Positions 46,216 to 56,617 of a stretch of DNA of 64,000 bases are shown here, piece after piece. The stretch is from Stenotrophomonas nematodicola. Lineage in GTDB: Bacteria > Pseudomonadota > Gammaproteobacteria > Xanthomonadales > Xanthomonadaceae. Location of the stretch: NCBI RefSeq assembly GCF_009467805.1, contig NZ_WIAY01000003.1, forward strand, positions 186,001 to 250,000, read 5' to 3'. Position 1 is the first letter of the stretch, and the number at the start of each line of letters is the position of its first letter. The position numbers and the translations under genes were made by a program. Under the pieces are notes generated by a model that saw nothing but the letters and a program-made list of their open reading frames with translations, was not told the DNA's origin and did not search any database.

Positions 46216-47115
46216 TCAGCGCGCGGGGAACTGCGCCATCACCTGCGCAAGGCCGTCCTGCCAGGTCGGCAGAGCAACGCCGAAGTCGGCCTGCAGGCGC
46301 GTCACATCAAGGTGGGAGCAGGCAGGCCGGAGCGCAGGCGTGGGGTACTCGGCGGTGGTGATCGCCTCCACGCGCGGTGCACGCGACAACACGCCTCGGG
46401 CCACCGCCGCCGCGAAGATCGCTTCGGCAAATCCATGCCAGCTGGTGTCGCCCGTGGCCGTCAGGTGCCACGTGCCGGACAGGCCACCGGGATGTCGCAG
46501 CGCGTGCGCGGTGACATCGGCGATCAGGGCTGCCGGCGTGGGTGTGCCGATCTGGTCGGCGACCACGCGCAACACATCACGCTCGGCGCCCACCCGCAGC
46601 ATCGTGCGCAGAAAATTGGCGCCGTGCGGGGCATATACCCAGGCGGTGCGGAAGATCAGATGGCGGCCGCCGGCGGCACGGATGGCGTCTTCGCCGTCGC
46701 GCTTGGTGGTGCCGTATACGTTGAGCGGCGCGGTGGGCGCGTCCTCCCGATACGGCACGCGTGAGCGCCCATCGAAGACGTAGTCGGTCGAGTAGTGCAC
46801 AAACGGCACGTCGTGCCGTGCGCACCAGCGTGCGATGGCCGCAGGGGCCTCGGTGTTCGCCCGGCGCGCGGCGTCCGGCTCCTGCTCCGCCCGGTCGACA
46901 GCCGTGTACGCGGCCGCATTGACCACCACGGAGGGCCGCAGGCGGTCGAGCATCACCGGCAGCGATGCCGGTCGATCCAGATCAGCCACCTCGCACACCG
47001 TGCCGTCGGCGAGCCGGCCGCTGCGGGTGGTGGCGGTCAGCGGTCCGGACGGCGCCAGCGCGCGCAGCAGTTCCTGCCCGAGCTGACCATTGCCGCCCAG
47101 CACCAGCGCGGTCAT
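46216..47115 (-). CDS. rmlD: dTDP-4-dehydrorhamnose reductase RmlD
   Basis: A 299-residue SDR-family reductase that makes dTDP-L-rhamnose in the last step of the pathway. The N-terminal Rossmann motif GGNGQLGQEL and VVNAAAYTAVDRAEQEPDAA are RmlD features, and the STDYVFDG segment leads to YGTTKRDGE with the catalytic Tyr-x-x-x-Lys. The ATG overlaps the rmlC stop (ATGA). It is the last gene of the rmlBACD operon. Confidence 0.96.
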   Translation of the reverse strand: MTALVLGGNGQLGQELLRALAPSGPLTATTRSGRLADGTVCEVADLDRPASLPVMLDRLRPSVVVNAAAYTAVDRAEQEPDAARRANTEAPAAIARWCARHDVPFVHYSTDYVFDGRSRVPYREDAPTAPLNVYGTTKRDGEDAIRAAGGRHLIFRTAWVYAPHGANFLRTMLRVGAERDVLRVVADQIGTPTPAALIADVTAHALRHPGGLSGTWHLTATGDTSWHGFAEAIFAAAVARGVLSRAPRVEAITTAEYPTPALRPACSHLDVTRLQADFGVALPTWQDGLAQVMAQFPAR

Positions 47116-47669
47116 GCCGTGTAGACCGGCAGCCGGTCGGGGTCGATGTCCGCCAGGAACGGGGCCTGCTCATCCTTGGCCGACAGCGACGGGGCGCTGA
47201 TCGGCCAGTCGACGGCGAGGTCGGCATCATTCCAGCGGATGGCCGCATCGGCCTCTTTGACGTACACGTCGGTGCACAGGTAGTTGAACAGGGCCGTCTC
47301 GGACAGCACCGCAAAGCCGTGCGCGAACCCCGGCGGGATCCACAGCTGACGGCGGTTCTCGCCGCTGAGAATGAAGGCTTCCCAGCGGCCGAACGTGGGC
47401 GAGCCACGGCGGATGTCGACCGCCACGTCATACACCTCGCCCTGCAGCACCGTCACCAGTTTGCCCTGCGGCCGCGGCCACTGGTAATGCAGGCCACGCA
47501 GGACGCCCTTCGACGAGGAGGACACATTGCTCTGGACGAAACCGCCCGGAAGGTCGTGCGCGGCAAAGCGCTCGGCATTCCAGGTCTCGAAGAAGAACCC
47601 GCGGTCATCGCCGAACACACTCGGCTCGATTACCTTGCAGCCCGGAAGCAAGGTGTCGATGATTTTCAC
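47112..47669 (-). CDS. rmlC: dTDP-4-dehydrorhamnose 3,5-epimerase RmlC
   Basis: A 185-residue cupin epimerase. The sequence [33 protein letters not shown] (catalytic His) and [15 protein letters not shown] are standard RmlC motifs. The GTG start ([11 protein letters not shown]) overlaps the rmlA stop as GTGA; the longer frame upstream is rmlA in another frame. Confidence 0.96.
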   Translation of the reverse strand: MKIIDTLLPGCKVIEPSVFGDDRGFFFETWNAERFAAHDLPGGFVQSNVSSSSKGVLRGLHYQWPRPQGKLVTVLQGEVYDVAVDIRRGSPTFGRWEAFILSGENRRQLWIPPGFAHGFAVLSETALFNYLCTDVYVKEADAAIRWNDADLAVDWPISAPSLSAKDEQAPFLADIDPDRLPVYTA

Positions 47670-48553
47670 GGCACCGTTCCTCGCTGCACCAGCTTGTGCA
47701 GGTACTGGCCGTAACCGTTCTTGATCAACGGCGCGGCCAGCGCTTCCAGCTGCTCGGCATTGATCCAGCCCTGACCGAACGCGATTTCTTCCGGGCAGCA
47801 CACCTGCAGGCCCTGTCGGGTCTGGATGGTTTCAATGAAGTTGGACGCCTCCAGCAAGGACTGGTGCGTACCGGTATCCAGCCAGGCATACCCGCGGCCG
47901 AGCGCTTCCAGGTGCAACTGGCCTTCGCGCAGGTAGCGCTGGTTGAGATCGGTGATCTCCAGCTCGCCGCGCGGCGACGGCTTGAGGTCGGCGGCATAGT
48001 CGCTGGCATTGCCGTCGTAGAAGTACAGGCCGGTGACCGCGTAGTTGGAACGCGGCTGGCTCGGCTTCTCCACCAGATCCACGACCTTGCCGGCGCTGTC
48101 GAATTCGGCCACGCCATAGCGCTCCGGGTCATTGACCCAGTAGCCGAACACCGTTGCGCCGTTCTGCCGTTCGTCGGCGTTGCGCAGCATCTGCCGCAGG
48201 CCGTGACCGTGGAAAATGTTGTCGCCCAGCACCAGGCAGCTCGGCTTGCCGCCGATGAAGTCGCGGCCGATCAGGTACGCCTGCGCCAGCCCGTCCGGGC
48301 TCGGCTGCACGGCGTACTCGATGTTCATGCCCCACTGCGAACCATCCCCCAGCAACGCTTGGAACAACGCCTGCTCGTGCGGGGTGTTGATGATCAGCAC
48401 ATCGCGGATGCCCGTCAGCATCAGCACGCTGAGCGGGTAGTAGATCATCGGCTTGTCGTACACCGGGAGCAGCTGCTTGCTGACGCCCTTGGTGATCGGA
48501 TAGAGGCGGGTGCCTGAGCCACCGGCGAGAATGATGCCCTTGCGTTGCGTCAT
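47666..48553 (-). CDS. rmlA: Glucose-1-phosphate thymidylyltransferase RmlA
   Basis: A 295-residue enzyme that makes dTDP-glucose. The nucleotide-binding motif [13 protein letters not shown] is at about 9-21, followed by [17 protein letters not shown] and the metal-site region [11 protein letters not shown]. The length is that of the short RmlA form. The start [12 protein letters not shown] is chosen; 31 upstream in-frame codons belong to the rmlB-rmlA gap and rmlB end. Confidence 0.97.
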   Translation of the reverse strand: MTQRKGIILAGGSGTRLYPITKGVSKQLLPVYDKPMIYYPLSVLMLTGIRDVLIINTPHEQALFQALLGDGSQWGMNIEYAVQPSPDGLAQAYLIGRDFIGGKPSCLVLGDNIFHGHGLRQMLRNADERQNGATVFGYWVNDPERYGVAEFDSAGKVVDLVEKPSQPRSNYAVTGLYFYDGNASDYAADLKPSPRGELEITDLNQRYLREGQLHLEALGRGYAWLDTGTHQSLLEASNFIETIQTRQGLQVCCPEEIAFGQGWINAEQLEALAAPLIKNGYGQYLHKLVQRGTVP

Positions 48554-48585
48554 GCGGTTGTCCTGTGTCTGGTGGTCGCCGCCGG

Positions 48586-49641
48586 TCAGGCGGCGGTGCC
48601 GATGCGCTGCAGGCGGTAGCTGCCGTCGAGCACGCCGTTGACCCATGCCTGGTTGTCCAGATACCAGTCCACGGTCAAGGCGATGCCCTGCTCGAAGGTG
48701 TACTTGGGCTCCCAGCCCAACTGATCCTTCAGCTTGGAGGCATCGATCGCATAACGACGGTCATGGCCGGGGCGGTCGGCCACGTAGGTGACCTGGCTGC
48801 TGCGCGGCTGGCCGTCCTCGCGCGGACGACGCGCATCGAGCAGCGCGCAGATCGCATGCACCACCTCGATGTTCTCCTTCTCGGAATTGCCGCCCACGTT
48901 GTAGGTCTCGCCGACCTGGCCCTTGGCCAGCACGGTGCGGATCGCTTCGCAGTGGTCGGACACGAACAGCCAGTCCCGCACCTGCCTGCCGTCGCCATAC
49001 ACCGGCAGGGGCTCGCCGGCCAGCGCCTTGGCGATCACCAGCGGGATGAGCTTCTCGGGGAAGTGGTACGGGCCGTAGTTGTTGGAGCAGTTGGTGGTCA
49101 GCACCGGCAACCCGTAGGTGTGGTGGAACGCACGCACCAGGTGGTCCGACGCCGCCTTGGACGCCGAGTACGGCGAGTTTGGCGCATACGGGGTGGTTTC
49201 GCTGAACTTGCCCGTCTCGCCCAGGGTGCCGTACACCTCATCGGTGGACACGTGCAGGAAACGGAATGCCGCGCCCTGCTCTGGCGGCAGCGCCTTCCAG
49301 TAGTCCCGCACCGCTTCCAGCAATCCCAGCGTGCCGACCACGTTGGTCTGGATGAACGCACCCGGACCATCGATGGACCGGTCCACATGGCTTTCGGCCG
49401 CGAAGTTCAGCACCGCGTCGGGCCGATGCTCCGCCAGCAGACGGGTCACCAGCGCCCGGTCACCGATGTCGCCCTCGACAAACACGTGGTTGGCATTGCC
49501 GTCCAGCGAGGACAGGGTCTTGAGGTTGCCCGCGTAGGTCAGCGCATCGAGATTGATGACGCGCACGCCGTTGGCAACCGCCTCCAGTACAAAATTACCG
49601 CCAATGAAGCCGGCTCCGCCAGTTACAAGCCAAGTGGGCAC
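48586..49641 (-). CDS. rmlB: dTDP-glucose 4,6-dehydratase RmlB
   Basis: A 351-residue SDR enzyme whose product, dTDP-4-keto-6-deoxyglucose, feeds both RmlC/RmlD and WxcM/WxcK in this window. The N-terminal [10 protein letters not shown] is the NAD motif; [13 protein letters not shown] holds the catalytic Asp-Glu, and [10 protein letters not shown] the Tyr-x-x-x-Lys. The second of two consecutive GTG codons, at 49641, is used (M-P-T-W-L-V-T-G-G), with AGGAGAACGGGTA upstream. It is the first gene of rmlBACD and diverges from etfB. Confidence 0.96.
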   Translation of the reverse strand: MPTWLVTGGAGFIGGNFVLEAVANGVRVINLDALTYAGNLKTLSSLDGNANHVFVEGDIGDRALVTRLLAEHRPDAVLNFAAESHVDRSIDGPGAFIQTNVVGTLGLLEAVRDYWKALPPEQGAAFRFLHVSTDEVYGTLGETGKFSETTPYAPNSPYSASKAASDHLVRAFHHTYGLPVLTTNCSNNYGPYHFPEKLIPLVIAKALAGEPLPVYGDGRQVRDWLFVSDHCEAIRTVLAKGQVGETYNVGGNSEKENIEVVHAICALLDARRPREDGQPRSSQVTYVADRPGHDRRYAIDASKLKDQLGWEPKYTFEQGIALTVDWYLDNQAWVNGVLDGSYRLQRIGTAA

Positions 49642-49800
49642 TACCCGTTCTCCTGTTCGGTTACGTCCCGGGCGGGTAGGTGGGCCGCCCCGGCACAGCG
49701 GCACAGCATACATCGCACCCGCCTTCACGACTGCCTGCCGGAGGTGAACGCCCCCGGCGCTGGCGCCCGTTTCTGCTGCATTGCGGCATCACCATACGCA

Positions 49801-49830
49801 TTCGCATGGTGCCGCGCAGGCAGTTAGAAT
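49801..49830 (+). promoter_or_regulatory. Candidate promoter of etfBA
   Basis: TTCGCA (49801-49806) and TAGAAT (49825-49830, 5 of 6) are 18 bp apart. They would give a leader of about 68 nt before etfB. The remainder of the 263-bp rmlB-etfB gap shows no further clear element. Confidence 0.4.
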
Positions 49831-49904
49831 CCAGGTCCCACCCCCGAACCGGTTGCTGTTCCAAGGACCGGACGTTCCCCCGTTATTGAAGGATCCCGCA
49901 CCAG

Positions 49905-50651
49905 ATGAAAATCCTCGTCGCGTACAAGCGCGTGGTGGACTACAACGTCCGCATTCAGGTCAAGCCGGACGGTTCCGGCGTGGTCACCGACGGCGTCAAG
50001 CTGTCGCCCAACCCCTTTGACGAGATCGCCCTGGAAGAAGCGCTGCGCCTGCGCGACAAGGGCATCGCCACCGAGGTGGTGGTCGCCACCATCGCACCGG
50101 CCGATGCCCAGGCCCACCTGCGCAACGGTCTGGCGATGGGCGCCAACCGGGCCGTCCACGTGGTCACCGACCAGGCCATCCAGCCGCTGACCGCCGCGCG
50201 CACCCTGCTCAAGCTGGTCGAGAAGGAACAGCCGGACCTGGTGATCCTCGGCAAGCAGGCGATCGACGACGATGCCAACCAGACCGGCCAGATGCTGGCC
50301 ACGCTGTGGGGCCGCCCGCAGGCGACCTTCGCCAGCAAGCTGGACATCGCCGACGGCAAGGCCACGGTCACCCGTGAAGTCGACGCCGGTCTGGAGACGC
50401 TGGAAGTGGACCTGCCGGCCGTGGTCACCACCGATCTGCGCCTGAACGAGCCGCGCTTCATCAAGCTGCCCGACATCATGAAGGCCAAGGCCAAGCCGCT
50501 GGAAACCCTGCAGCTGGCCGATCTGGGCGTGGACGCCGCCGACACCTTCAACACCACCCACTACGCCGCGCCGGTCAAGCGCAGCAAGGGCGTGATGGTC
50601 AAGGACGCGGCCGAACTGGTCGCCGCACTCAAGCAGAAGGGGTTGCTGTAA
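49905..50651 (+). CDS. etfB: Electron transfer flavoprotein beta subunit
   Basis: A 248-residue subunit of ETF, which passes electrons from acyl-CoA and other dehydrogenases to ETF-ubiquinone oxidoreductase. MKILVAYKRVVDYNVRIQVK is the classic EtfB start, and GKQAIDDDANQTGQMLA is the conserved ETF-beta AMP-site region. The stop and the etfA start overlap (TAATG). Xanthomonads keep this pair inside the LPS locus although it is respiratory. Confidence 0.97.
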   Translation: MKILVAYKRVVDYNVRIQVKPDGSGVVTDGVKLSPNPFDEIALEEALRLRDKGIATEVVVATIAPADAQAHLRNGLAMGANRAVHVVTDQAIQPLTAARTLLKLVEKEQPDLVILGKQAIDDDANQTGQMLATLWGRPQATFASKLDIADGKATVTREVDAGLETLEVDLPAVVTTDLRLNEPRFIKLPDIMKAKAKPLETLQLADLGVDAADTFNTTHYAAPVKRSKGVMVKDAAELVAALKQKGLL

Positions 50652-51589
50652 TGACCAAGATCCTCGTTGTTGCCGAACACCATGACGGCAAGCTCAACGC
50701 CGCCACCGCCAAGACGGTCAGCGCTGCGGCCGCCATCAGCGGCGCCAGCATCGACGTGGTCGTGCTGGCGGCCGACCCGGCGGCTGTGGCCGCCCAGGCC
50801 GCCGAACTGGCCGGTGTGGCCAAGGTACTGACCGTGGCCAACGCCGCCAATGCCCAGGCCCTGGCCCAGGTGCTGGCACCGCAGATCGCACAGCTGGCCA
50901 AGGGCTACACGCATGTGTTCGGGCCGTCGACCACCTTCGGCAAGGACCTGATGCCCTGCGTGGCCGCCCTGCTCGGCGTCAACCAGGTCTCCGACCTGAT
51001 GACCGTCGAAGGCAGCCACAGCTTCAAGCGCCCGATCTATGCCGGCAATGCGATCATCACGGTGGACGTGCCGGCCGACCAGATCGTGGTTGCCACCGTG
51101 CGCGCCGCGTCCTGGCCGGAAGCGGCCAAGGGCGGCAGCGCCGCCGTTGAAGCGGCCAGCGTGGACGCGGCCCTGCCGACCCACACCCGCTTCATCGGGC
51201 TGGCCGCGGGCGCCACCGACCGACCGGACCTGCAGAGCGCCAGGCGCGTGGTCTCCGGCGGCCGCGGCGTCGGTTCGGAAGAGAACTTCAAGGTCATCTT
51301 CCAGCTGGCCGACAAGCTCGGCGCCGCCGTCGGCGCATCGCGTGCGGCGGTGGATGCCGGCTATGTCCCCAGCGACCTGCAGGTCGGCCAGACCGGCAAG
51401 ATCATCTCGCCGGAGCTGTACGTGGCCGTGGGCATCAGCGGCGCCATCCAGCACCTGACCGGCATCAAGGATGCCGGCACCATCGTGGCCATCAACAAGG
51501 ACCCGGATTCGCCGATCTTCGAGATCGCCGACATCGGTCTGGTCGGGGACCTGTTCACGTTGCTGCCTGAGCTCGAAGCGGCGCTGTAA
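50651..51589 (+). CDS. etfA: Electron transfer flavoprotein alpha subunit
   Basis: A 312-residue FAD-binding partner of EtfB. The C-terminal domain has the ETF-alpha FAD signature, here [20 protein letters not shown] followed by [20 protein letters not shown], and [14 protein letters not shown] precedes it. Translation is coupled to etfB through a TAATG overlap. A terminator hairpin follows. Confidence 0.97.
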   Translation: MTKILVVAEHHDGKLNAATAKTVSAAAAISGASIDVVVLAADPAAVAAQAAELAGVAKVLTVANAANAQALAQVLAPQIAQLAKGYTHVFGPSTTFGKDLMPCVAALLGVNQVSDLMTVEGSHSFKRPIYAGNAIITVDVPADQIVVATVRAASWPEAAKGGSAAVEAASVDAALPTHTRFIGLAAGATDRPDLQSARRVVSGGRGVGSEENFKVIFQLADKLGAAVGASRAAVDAGYVPSDLQVGQTGKIISPELYVAVGISGAIQHLTGIKDAGTIVAINKDPDSPIFEIADIGLVGDLFTLLPELEAAL

Positions 51590-51605
51590 GCGCTGTGTGA
51601 CGCCT

Positions 51606-51640
51606 GGGCCGCGCCACCAGAGGGTGTCGCGGCCCTTTCA
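51606..51640 (+). terminator. Rho-independent terminator of etfBA
   Basis: GGGCCGCG (51606-51613) pairs with CGCGGCCC (51628-51635), extended by CACC/GGTG inside after one mismatch, then TTTCATT. It begins 16 nt after the etfA stop. Confidence 0.8.
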
Positions 51641-51701
51641 TTCTCTGGCCCTGGAAGGCCCTCCGCTCGAAAAAGCGACCCGTTCCTCAGAACGCTGTCG
51701 C

Positions 51702-51707
51702 TATAAT
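51702..51707 (+). promoter_or_regulatory. Consensus -10 box of xanAB
   Basis: A perfect TATAAT lies 29 bp before the xanA ATG. The -35 region (about 51679-51684) is poor, so an activator or an unusual -35 may be used. Confidence 0.6.
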
Positions 51708-51736
51708 CGGCGGTCACCCCCGTAAGGACTGCATTG

Positions 51737-53095
51737 ATGACGCTCCCCTGTTTCAAGGCATACGACATCCGCGGCCGCGTTCCGGAAGAACTGGACGTGG
51801 CCCTCGCCGAGCGCATTGGCGCCGGCACCGCGTCCCTGCTGGGACCGGGGCCTGTCGTCCTGGGACGCGACATCCGCCTGAGCAGCCCGGAGCTGCAGGC
51901 TGCCCTGGAAAAAGGATTCACCGGTGCAGGCCGTGATGTGATCGACATCGGGCTGTGCGGTACCGAGGAGGTCTATTTCCAGACCTTCCACCGCCAGGCC
52001 GCCGGCGGCGTGATGGTCACCGCCAGCCACAACCCGATGGGCTACAACGGCATGAAGCTGGTGCGTGAACACGCGCGCCCGATCAGCGGCGACACCGGCC
52101 TGTTCGACGTGCGCGACTTTGCCGCCGGTGATGCACCGCTGCCCTCGGGGGAGGGTGTGGTGCGCAGCGATACCGACAAAACCGCCTACATCCAGCACCT
52201 GCTGGGCTATGTCGATGTGGCCGCGCTGAAGCCGTTGAAGATCGTGGTCAACGCCGGCAACGGCGGCGCCGGTCTGGTGATCGACGAACTGGCACCGCAC
52301 CTGCCGTTCGAGTTCATCCGCATCCAGCATGAGCCCGACGGCACGTTCCCCAACGGCATCCCCAACCCGCTGCTGCCGGAAAACCGCGCCGCCACGGCCG
52401 ATGCGGTGCGCGCCCACGGCGCCGATTTCGGCATTGCCTGGGACGGCGATTTCGACCGTTGCTTCTTCTTCGACAGCACCGGCGCATTCATCGAGGGCTA
52501 CTACCTGGTCGGCCTGCTGGCCGTGGCACTGCTCAAGCGCCGGCCGGGCGGCAAGATCATCCACGACCCGCGCCTGACCTGGAACACGGTTGAAATGGTC
52601 GAACAGGCCGGTGGCGTGCCGATCATGAGCAAAACCGGCCACGCGTTCATCAAGGAGCGCATGCGCGCCGAAGATGCCATCTACGGTGGCGAGATGAGCG
52701 CGCACCATTACTTCCGCGACTTCGCCTACTGCGACTCCGGCATGATTCCGTGGCTGCTGATCGCCGAACTGGTCTCGCAGACCGGCACGTCGCTTGGCGA
52801 CCTGGTCGCCGATCGCATGCAGGCCTTCCCCTGCAGCGGCGAGATCAACTTCCGCGTCGACGACGCCAAGGCCGCGACCGCCCGCGTGCTGGCCCACTAT
52901 GCGGACCAGGCGCCCGAACTGGATCACACCGATGGGGTCAGCGTCGAATTCGCCACCTGGCGTTTCAACCTGCGCAGCTCCAATACCGAACCGCTTCTGC
53001 GGCTGAACGTCGAGACCCGTGGCGATGCCGCGCTGCTGCGCGCCCGGACCGAAGAGCTCACCGCTCTGATCGGCGGACAAGCCCCCCAACACTGA
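51737..53095 (+). CDS. xanA: Phosphomannomutase/phosphoglucomutase XanA (SpgM)
   Basis: A 452-residue alpha-D-phosphohexomutase that interconverts hexose 6- and 1-phosphates, supplying mannose-1-P for GDP-mannose and glucose-1-P for dTDP-glucose. The active-site phosphoserine is Ser97 in TASHNP, the metal loop is D236-G-D-F-D-R, and the sugar-binding [13 protein letters not shown] follows. The start is ATG at 51737, just after a TTG, with AAGGA upstream. Stenotrophomonas SpgM and Xanthomonas XanA are the closest named relatives; loss of either affects LPS or exopolysaccharide. Confidence 0.95.
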   Translation: MTLPCFKAYDIRGRVPEELDVALAERIGAGTASLLGPGPVVLGRDIRLSSPELQAALEKGFTGAGRDVIDIGLCGTEEVYFQTFHRQAAGGVMVTASHNPMGYNGMKLVREHARPISGDTGLFDVRDFAAGDAPLPSGEGVVRSDTDKTAYIQHLLGYVDVAALKPLKIVVNAGNGGAGLVIDELAPHLPFEFIRIQHEPDGTFPNGIPNPLLPENRAATADAVRAHGADFGIAWDGDFDRCFFFDSTGAFIEGYYLVGLLAVALLKRRPGGKIIHDPRLTWNTVEMVEQAGGVPIMSKTGHAFIKERMRAEDAIYGGEMSAHHYFRDFAYCDSGMIPWLLIAELVSQTGTSLGDLVADRMQAFPCSGEINFRVDDAKAATARVLAHYADQAPELDHTDGVSVEFATWRFNLRSSNTEPLLRLNVETRGDAALLRARTEELTALIGGQAPQH

Positions 53096-53110
53096 TTCAG
53101 GACGATCTCC

Positions 53111-54517
53111 ATGTTGCCCATTCTCCCCGTCATCCTTTCCGGTGGCTCCGGTACCCGCCTCTGGCCGCTCTCGCGCGAGGCATACCCGAAACAGTTCCTG
53201 CCGCTGGTGGGCGATGTCACGATGCTGCAGGCCACCTGGAACCGCGTGGCCGCCATCGCCGGCAGGGCGCCGATCGTGGTGGCCAACCAGGAACACCGTT
53301 TCATGGCCGCCGAACAGCTGCGCGAATGCAGCGTGGTGCCGCAGGCGCTGATTCTCGAACCGATCGGGCGCAACACCGCACCGGCGATCGCCATCGCCGC
53401 GCTGCAGGCGCTGGCCGGCGGTGAGGACGCGCTGCTGCTGGTGCTGCCGTCCGACCATGTGGTCCGCAACGATGCCGCCTTCCACGCGGCGGTCAAGCAG
53501 GCGGCTGTGGCCGCTGATGCCGGCAAGCTGGTCACCTTCGGCATCGTGCCGACGGCCCCGGAAACCGGCTATGGCTACATCAAGGCCCACGCCGGCGAAG
53601 GCGTGCGCGGCGTCGACCGCTTCGTCGAGAAGCCGAACCTGGAGACCGCCCAGCAGTACGTCAGCTCCGGCGAGTACTACTGGAACAGCGGCATGTTCCT
53701 GTTTAAGGCATCCCGTTACCTGCAGGAACTGGAGGCGCTGCAGCCGGCCATGCTGGCGGCCTGCCGCGCCGCGCTGGACAAGGCCTCGCGTGACAGCGAC
53801 TTCATCCGCCTGGATGCCGAAGCCTTCGCGGCCAGCCCCAACGATTCGATCGACTATGCGGTGATGGAGAAGACCGCCGATGCCGCCGTGGTTCCGCTGG
53901 ATGCCGGCTGGAATGACGTGGGCTCCTGGTCGGCGCTGTGGGACGTGTCAGACAAGGACGCCGACGGCAATGCCTGCCACGGCGACGTCATCGCGCTGGA
54001 CTGCCGCAACAGCTATGCCTACGGCACCCGCCTGATCGCGATGGTCGGGCTGGAAGATGTGGTGGTCGTGGAGACCGACGACGCCGTATTCGTGGGCCAC
54101 AAGGACCGCGTACAGGACGTCAAGGAAATCGTCGGCCAGATCAAGCGCGACGGCCGCAGCGAAGCCGCTGCGCACCGCAAGGTCTACCGCCCGTGGGGTG
54201 CGTACGACTCCATCGACAACGGCGCCCGTTTCCAGGTCAAGCGCATCACGGTCAAGCCCGGTGCCACGCTGAGCCTGCAGATGCACCACCACCGCGCCGA
54301 GCACTGGATCGTGGTCAGCGGCACTGCCGAGGTCACCCGCGGCGACGAGGTGATCCTGCTCACCGAGAACCAGAGCACCTACATCCCGCTCGGCGTGACC
54401 CATCGCCTCAAGAATCCGGGCAAGTTGCCGCTGGAGCTGATCGAGGTGCAGTCGGGCAGCTATCTCGGCGAGGACGACATCGTGCGGTTCGAAGACCAGT
54501 ACGGTCGCGCCCAGTAA
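53111..54517 (+). CDS. xanB: Mannose-1-phosphate guanylyltransferase / mannose-6-phosphate isomerase XanB
   Basis: A 468-residue bifunctional enzyme of the type II phosphomannose isomerase family. The N-terminal GDP-mannose pyrophosphorylase (1-340) has [20 protein letters not shown] and [14 protein letters not shown]. The C-terminal cupin (about 350-468) has [12 protein letters not shown] and [20 protein letters not shown], with metal-binding His. It forms an operon with xanA, starting 15 nt after it. Its product GDP-mannose is the substrate for Gmd. Confidence 0.96.
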   Translation: MLPILPVILSGGSGTRLWPLSREAYPKQFLPLVGDVTMLQATWNRVAAIAGRAPIVVANQEHRFMAAEQLRECSVVPQALILEPIGRNTAPAIAIAALQALAGGEDALLLVLPSDHVVRNDAAFHAAVKQAAVAADAGKLVTFGIVPTAPETGYGYIKAHAGEGVRGVDRFVEKPNLETAQQYVSSGEYYWNSGMFLFKASRYLQELEALQPAMLAACRAALDKASRDSDFIRLDAEAFAASPNDSIDYAVMEKTADAAVVPLDAGWNDVGSWSALWDVSDKDADGNACHGDVIALDCRNSYAYGTRLIAMVGLEDVVVVETDDAVFVGHKDRVQDVKEIVGQIKRDGRSEAAAHRKVYRPWGAYDSIDNGARFQVKRITVKPGATLSLQMHHHRAEHWIVVSGTAEVTRGDEVILLTENQSTYIPLGVTHRLKNPGKLPLELIEVQSGSYLGEDDIVRFEDQYGRAQ

Positions 54518-54560
54518 GGCCATCGCCCGCCCCTTCCCTCTTTTCTTGCAGCCAACATCC

Positions 54561-55664
54561 ATGACCACCCAGATTCCCGTCAACTCCCTGTCACGGCATA
54601 TCGCCCCCCTGCAGGAGCAGTTGGGCGCCATCGCGGGACAGATCATCGCGAGCGGTTATTACGTGCTCGGCCCGAACGTCAAGGCCTTCGAGCAGGAGTT
54701 CGCCGCGTATTGCGGCGCCGCGCACTGCGTCAGCGTGGCCAACGGTACCGATGCGCTGGAACTGTCCCTGCGTGCCCTTGGCGTGACCGAGGGTGACACG
54801 GTCGGCGTGGTCGCCAACGCGGCGATGTACGGCACGTCGGCCGTCCTGGCCTGCGGCGCAACGCCGCTGTTCATCGACACCGAGGCAACCACCGGCGTGA
54901 TGTCGGTGGCGTGCCTGCAGGCAGCGCTGGACGACGGCGCTGCGCCGAAGGCGGTCATCGTCACCCACCTGTACGGTCAGCTGGCCGATATCGAGGCGAT
55001 CGTGGCACTGTGCCACGCGCGTGGCATCAAGGTAGTGGAAGACTGCGCCCAGGCACATGGCGCCACGCGCAACCAGACGCGCGCCGGCAGCTTCGGCGAC
55101 ATCGCCAGCTTCAGCTTCTACCCGACCAAGAACCTGGGTGCACTGGGCGACGGCGGCGCGATTGTCAGCAATGACGCTGCACTGGCCCAGACTGCCGCAC
55201 AGCTGCGCCAGTACGGCTGGTCGGCCAAGTACACCAACAGCCTGCGCGGTGGCCGCAACAGCCGACTGGACGAAATCCAGGCGGCGATGCTGCGCGCGAT
55301 GCTGCCGCACCTGGATGCGTGGAATGCGCGCCGCCGCGACATCGCCAACCGCTATGCCGCCGGCATCCGCAACCCGCGCATCCAGGTGGCAGCGCCGGTG
55401 GGCGAGGACAACGTGGCCCACCTGTACGTGGTGCGCACCGATGATCGCGATGCCCTGCGCAGCCACCTGCAGGCGGCCGGCGTGCAGACCGAGATCCACT
55501 ATCCGCTGTGCGACCACCGCCAGCCGTGCCATGCCGGCGCGTTCGATGCCGTGCGGCTGCCTGCCACCGAAGCCGATGCCGAGCGCGTGCTCACCCTGCC
55601 CTGCTTCCCGGAACTGACCGACGAAGAAGCCGACCAGGTCATCGCCGCATGCAACCGGTTCTGA
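54561..55664 (+). CDS. wxcK: dTDP-3-keto-6-deoxyhexose aminotransferase (WxcK/FdtB-like)
   Basis: A 367-residue PLP enzyme of the DegT/DnrJ/EryC1 family that is expected to aminate dTDP-3-keto-6-deoxygalactose to dTDP-Fuc3N. PLP-binding Lys190 lies in FSFYPTKNLGALGDGGA; the VEDCAQAHGA segment holds Asp161. It resembles FdtB. The ATG at 54561 is used (a TTG five codons upstream is in frame). Its stop overlaps the start of wxcL by 16 nt, so the two are coupled. Confidence 0.87.
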   Translation: MTTQIPVNSLSRHIAPLQEQLGAIAGQIIASGYYVLGPNVKAFEQEFAAYCGAAHCVSVANGTDALELSLRALGVTEGDTVGVVANAAMYGTSAVLACGATPLFIDTEATTGVMSVACLQAALDDGAAPKAVIVTHLYGQLADIEAIVALCHARGIKVVEDCAQAHGATRNQTRAGSFGDIASFSFYPTKNLGALGDGGAIVSNDAALAQTAAQLRQYGWSAKYTNSLRGGRNSRLDEIQAAMLRAMLPHLDAWNARRRDIANRYAAGIRNPRIQVAAPVGEDNVAHLYVVRTDDRDALRSHLQAAGVQTEIHYPLCDHRQPCHAGAFDAVRLPATEADAERVLTLPCFPELTDEEADQVIAACNRF

Positions 55665-56617
55665 GCCGCGCGGCGCCATCGCTTGGGCTGGTCGTCCCGA
55701 TCTACCGCAACGAGGGGTCGATCGACGACCTGCTGCAGGCGGTCGATCACATCTCCCGGTCGGTGGACGGCGACTTCGAAGCCATCTTCGTGGTCGACGG
55801 CAGTCCGGATCGCAGCCATGCGCTGCTGCGCGAGAAACTGCCGCAGTGCGCGTTCCGCGCCCAGCTGGTCAACCTGACCCGCAACTTCGGCGCGTTCCCG
55901 GCCATCCGTACCGGCCTGCAGCAGAGCCGGGCCGACGTGACCGCAGTGATGGCGGCCGATCTGCAGGAGCCGCCGGATCTGGTGATCAACTTCTGGAAGC
56001 GCTACGCCGCCGACCACTACGATGTCGCCTTCGGCATCCGCGAGGCACGGCAGGACCCGATGGGCTCCAAGCTGGCGTCCACCGCCTTCTGGGCGCTGTA
56101 CCGCCGGTTGGTCATCAAGGATATTCCGAAGGGCGGCGTGGACATCTTCGCGGTAAGCGCGGATTTCCGCGAGCGCCTGCTGCTGCTCAACGAATCGCAT
56201 TCCAGCCTGCTGGCACAGCTGTTCTGGCTCGGGGGCAAGCGCGAGTTCGTCCCGTATCAGCGCCGCGAACGCCAGCACGGCAAGAGCGCGTGGACGCTGA
56301 GCAAGAAGCTGCGCTACCTGTCCGACAGCGTATTCGCCTTTACCGATCTGCCGGTGCGGATGCTCACGGCACTGGGCCTGCTGGCGCTGGTGTTCACCGT
56401 GCTGCTCGGCGTACTGGTGGTGGCAGCCAAGCTATCCGGCCTGGTCACCGTGCCCGGCTATGCCGGCACCATCCTGACGGTCCTGTTCTTCGGCGCCCTC
56501 AATTCTTTGGGCCTCGGCATTGTCGGCACCTACGCCTGGCATGCGTTTGAGAACACCAAGGCGCGTCCCCTGTCGATCACCCAATCGGTCGAGACCTTCG
56601 AGAAGGAAGTCACGTGA
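55649..56617 (+). CDS. wxcL: GT2 glycosyltransferase, GtrB/DPM1-like (WxcL)
   Basis: A 322-residue polyprenyl-phosphate sugar transferase. The GT2 domain (1-235) has LGLVVPIYRNEGSIDDLL, VVDGSPDRS and MAADLQEPPDL (catalytic Asp region), with a C-terminal RRERQHGKSAWTLSKKLRYL. Two C-terminal helices (about 240-265 and 275-305) are the membrane anchor seen in GtrB and DPM1-type enzymes. It would move the sugar of a nucleotide donor onto undecaprenyl phosphate. The ATG lies within wxcK, and the stop overlaps the wxcM GTG (GTGA). Confidence 0.86.
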   Translation: MQPVLSRAAPSLGLVVPIYRNEGSIDDLLQAVDHISRSVDGDFEAIFVVDGSPDRSHALLREKLPQCAFRAQLVNLTRNFGAFPAIRTGLQQSRADVTAVMAADLQEPPDLVINFWKRYAADHYDVAFGIREARQDPMGSKLASTAFWALYRRLVIKDIPKGGVDIFAVSADFRERLLLLNESHSSLLAQLFWLGGKREFVPYQRRERQHGKSAWTLSKKLRYLSDSVFAFTDLPVRMLTALGLLALVFTVLLGVLVVAAKLSGLVTVPGYAGTILTVLFFGALNSLGLGIVGTYAWHAFENTKARPLSITQSVETFEKEVT

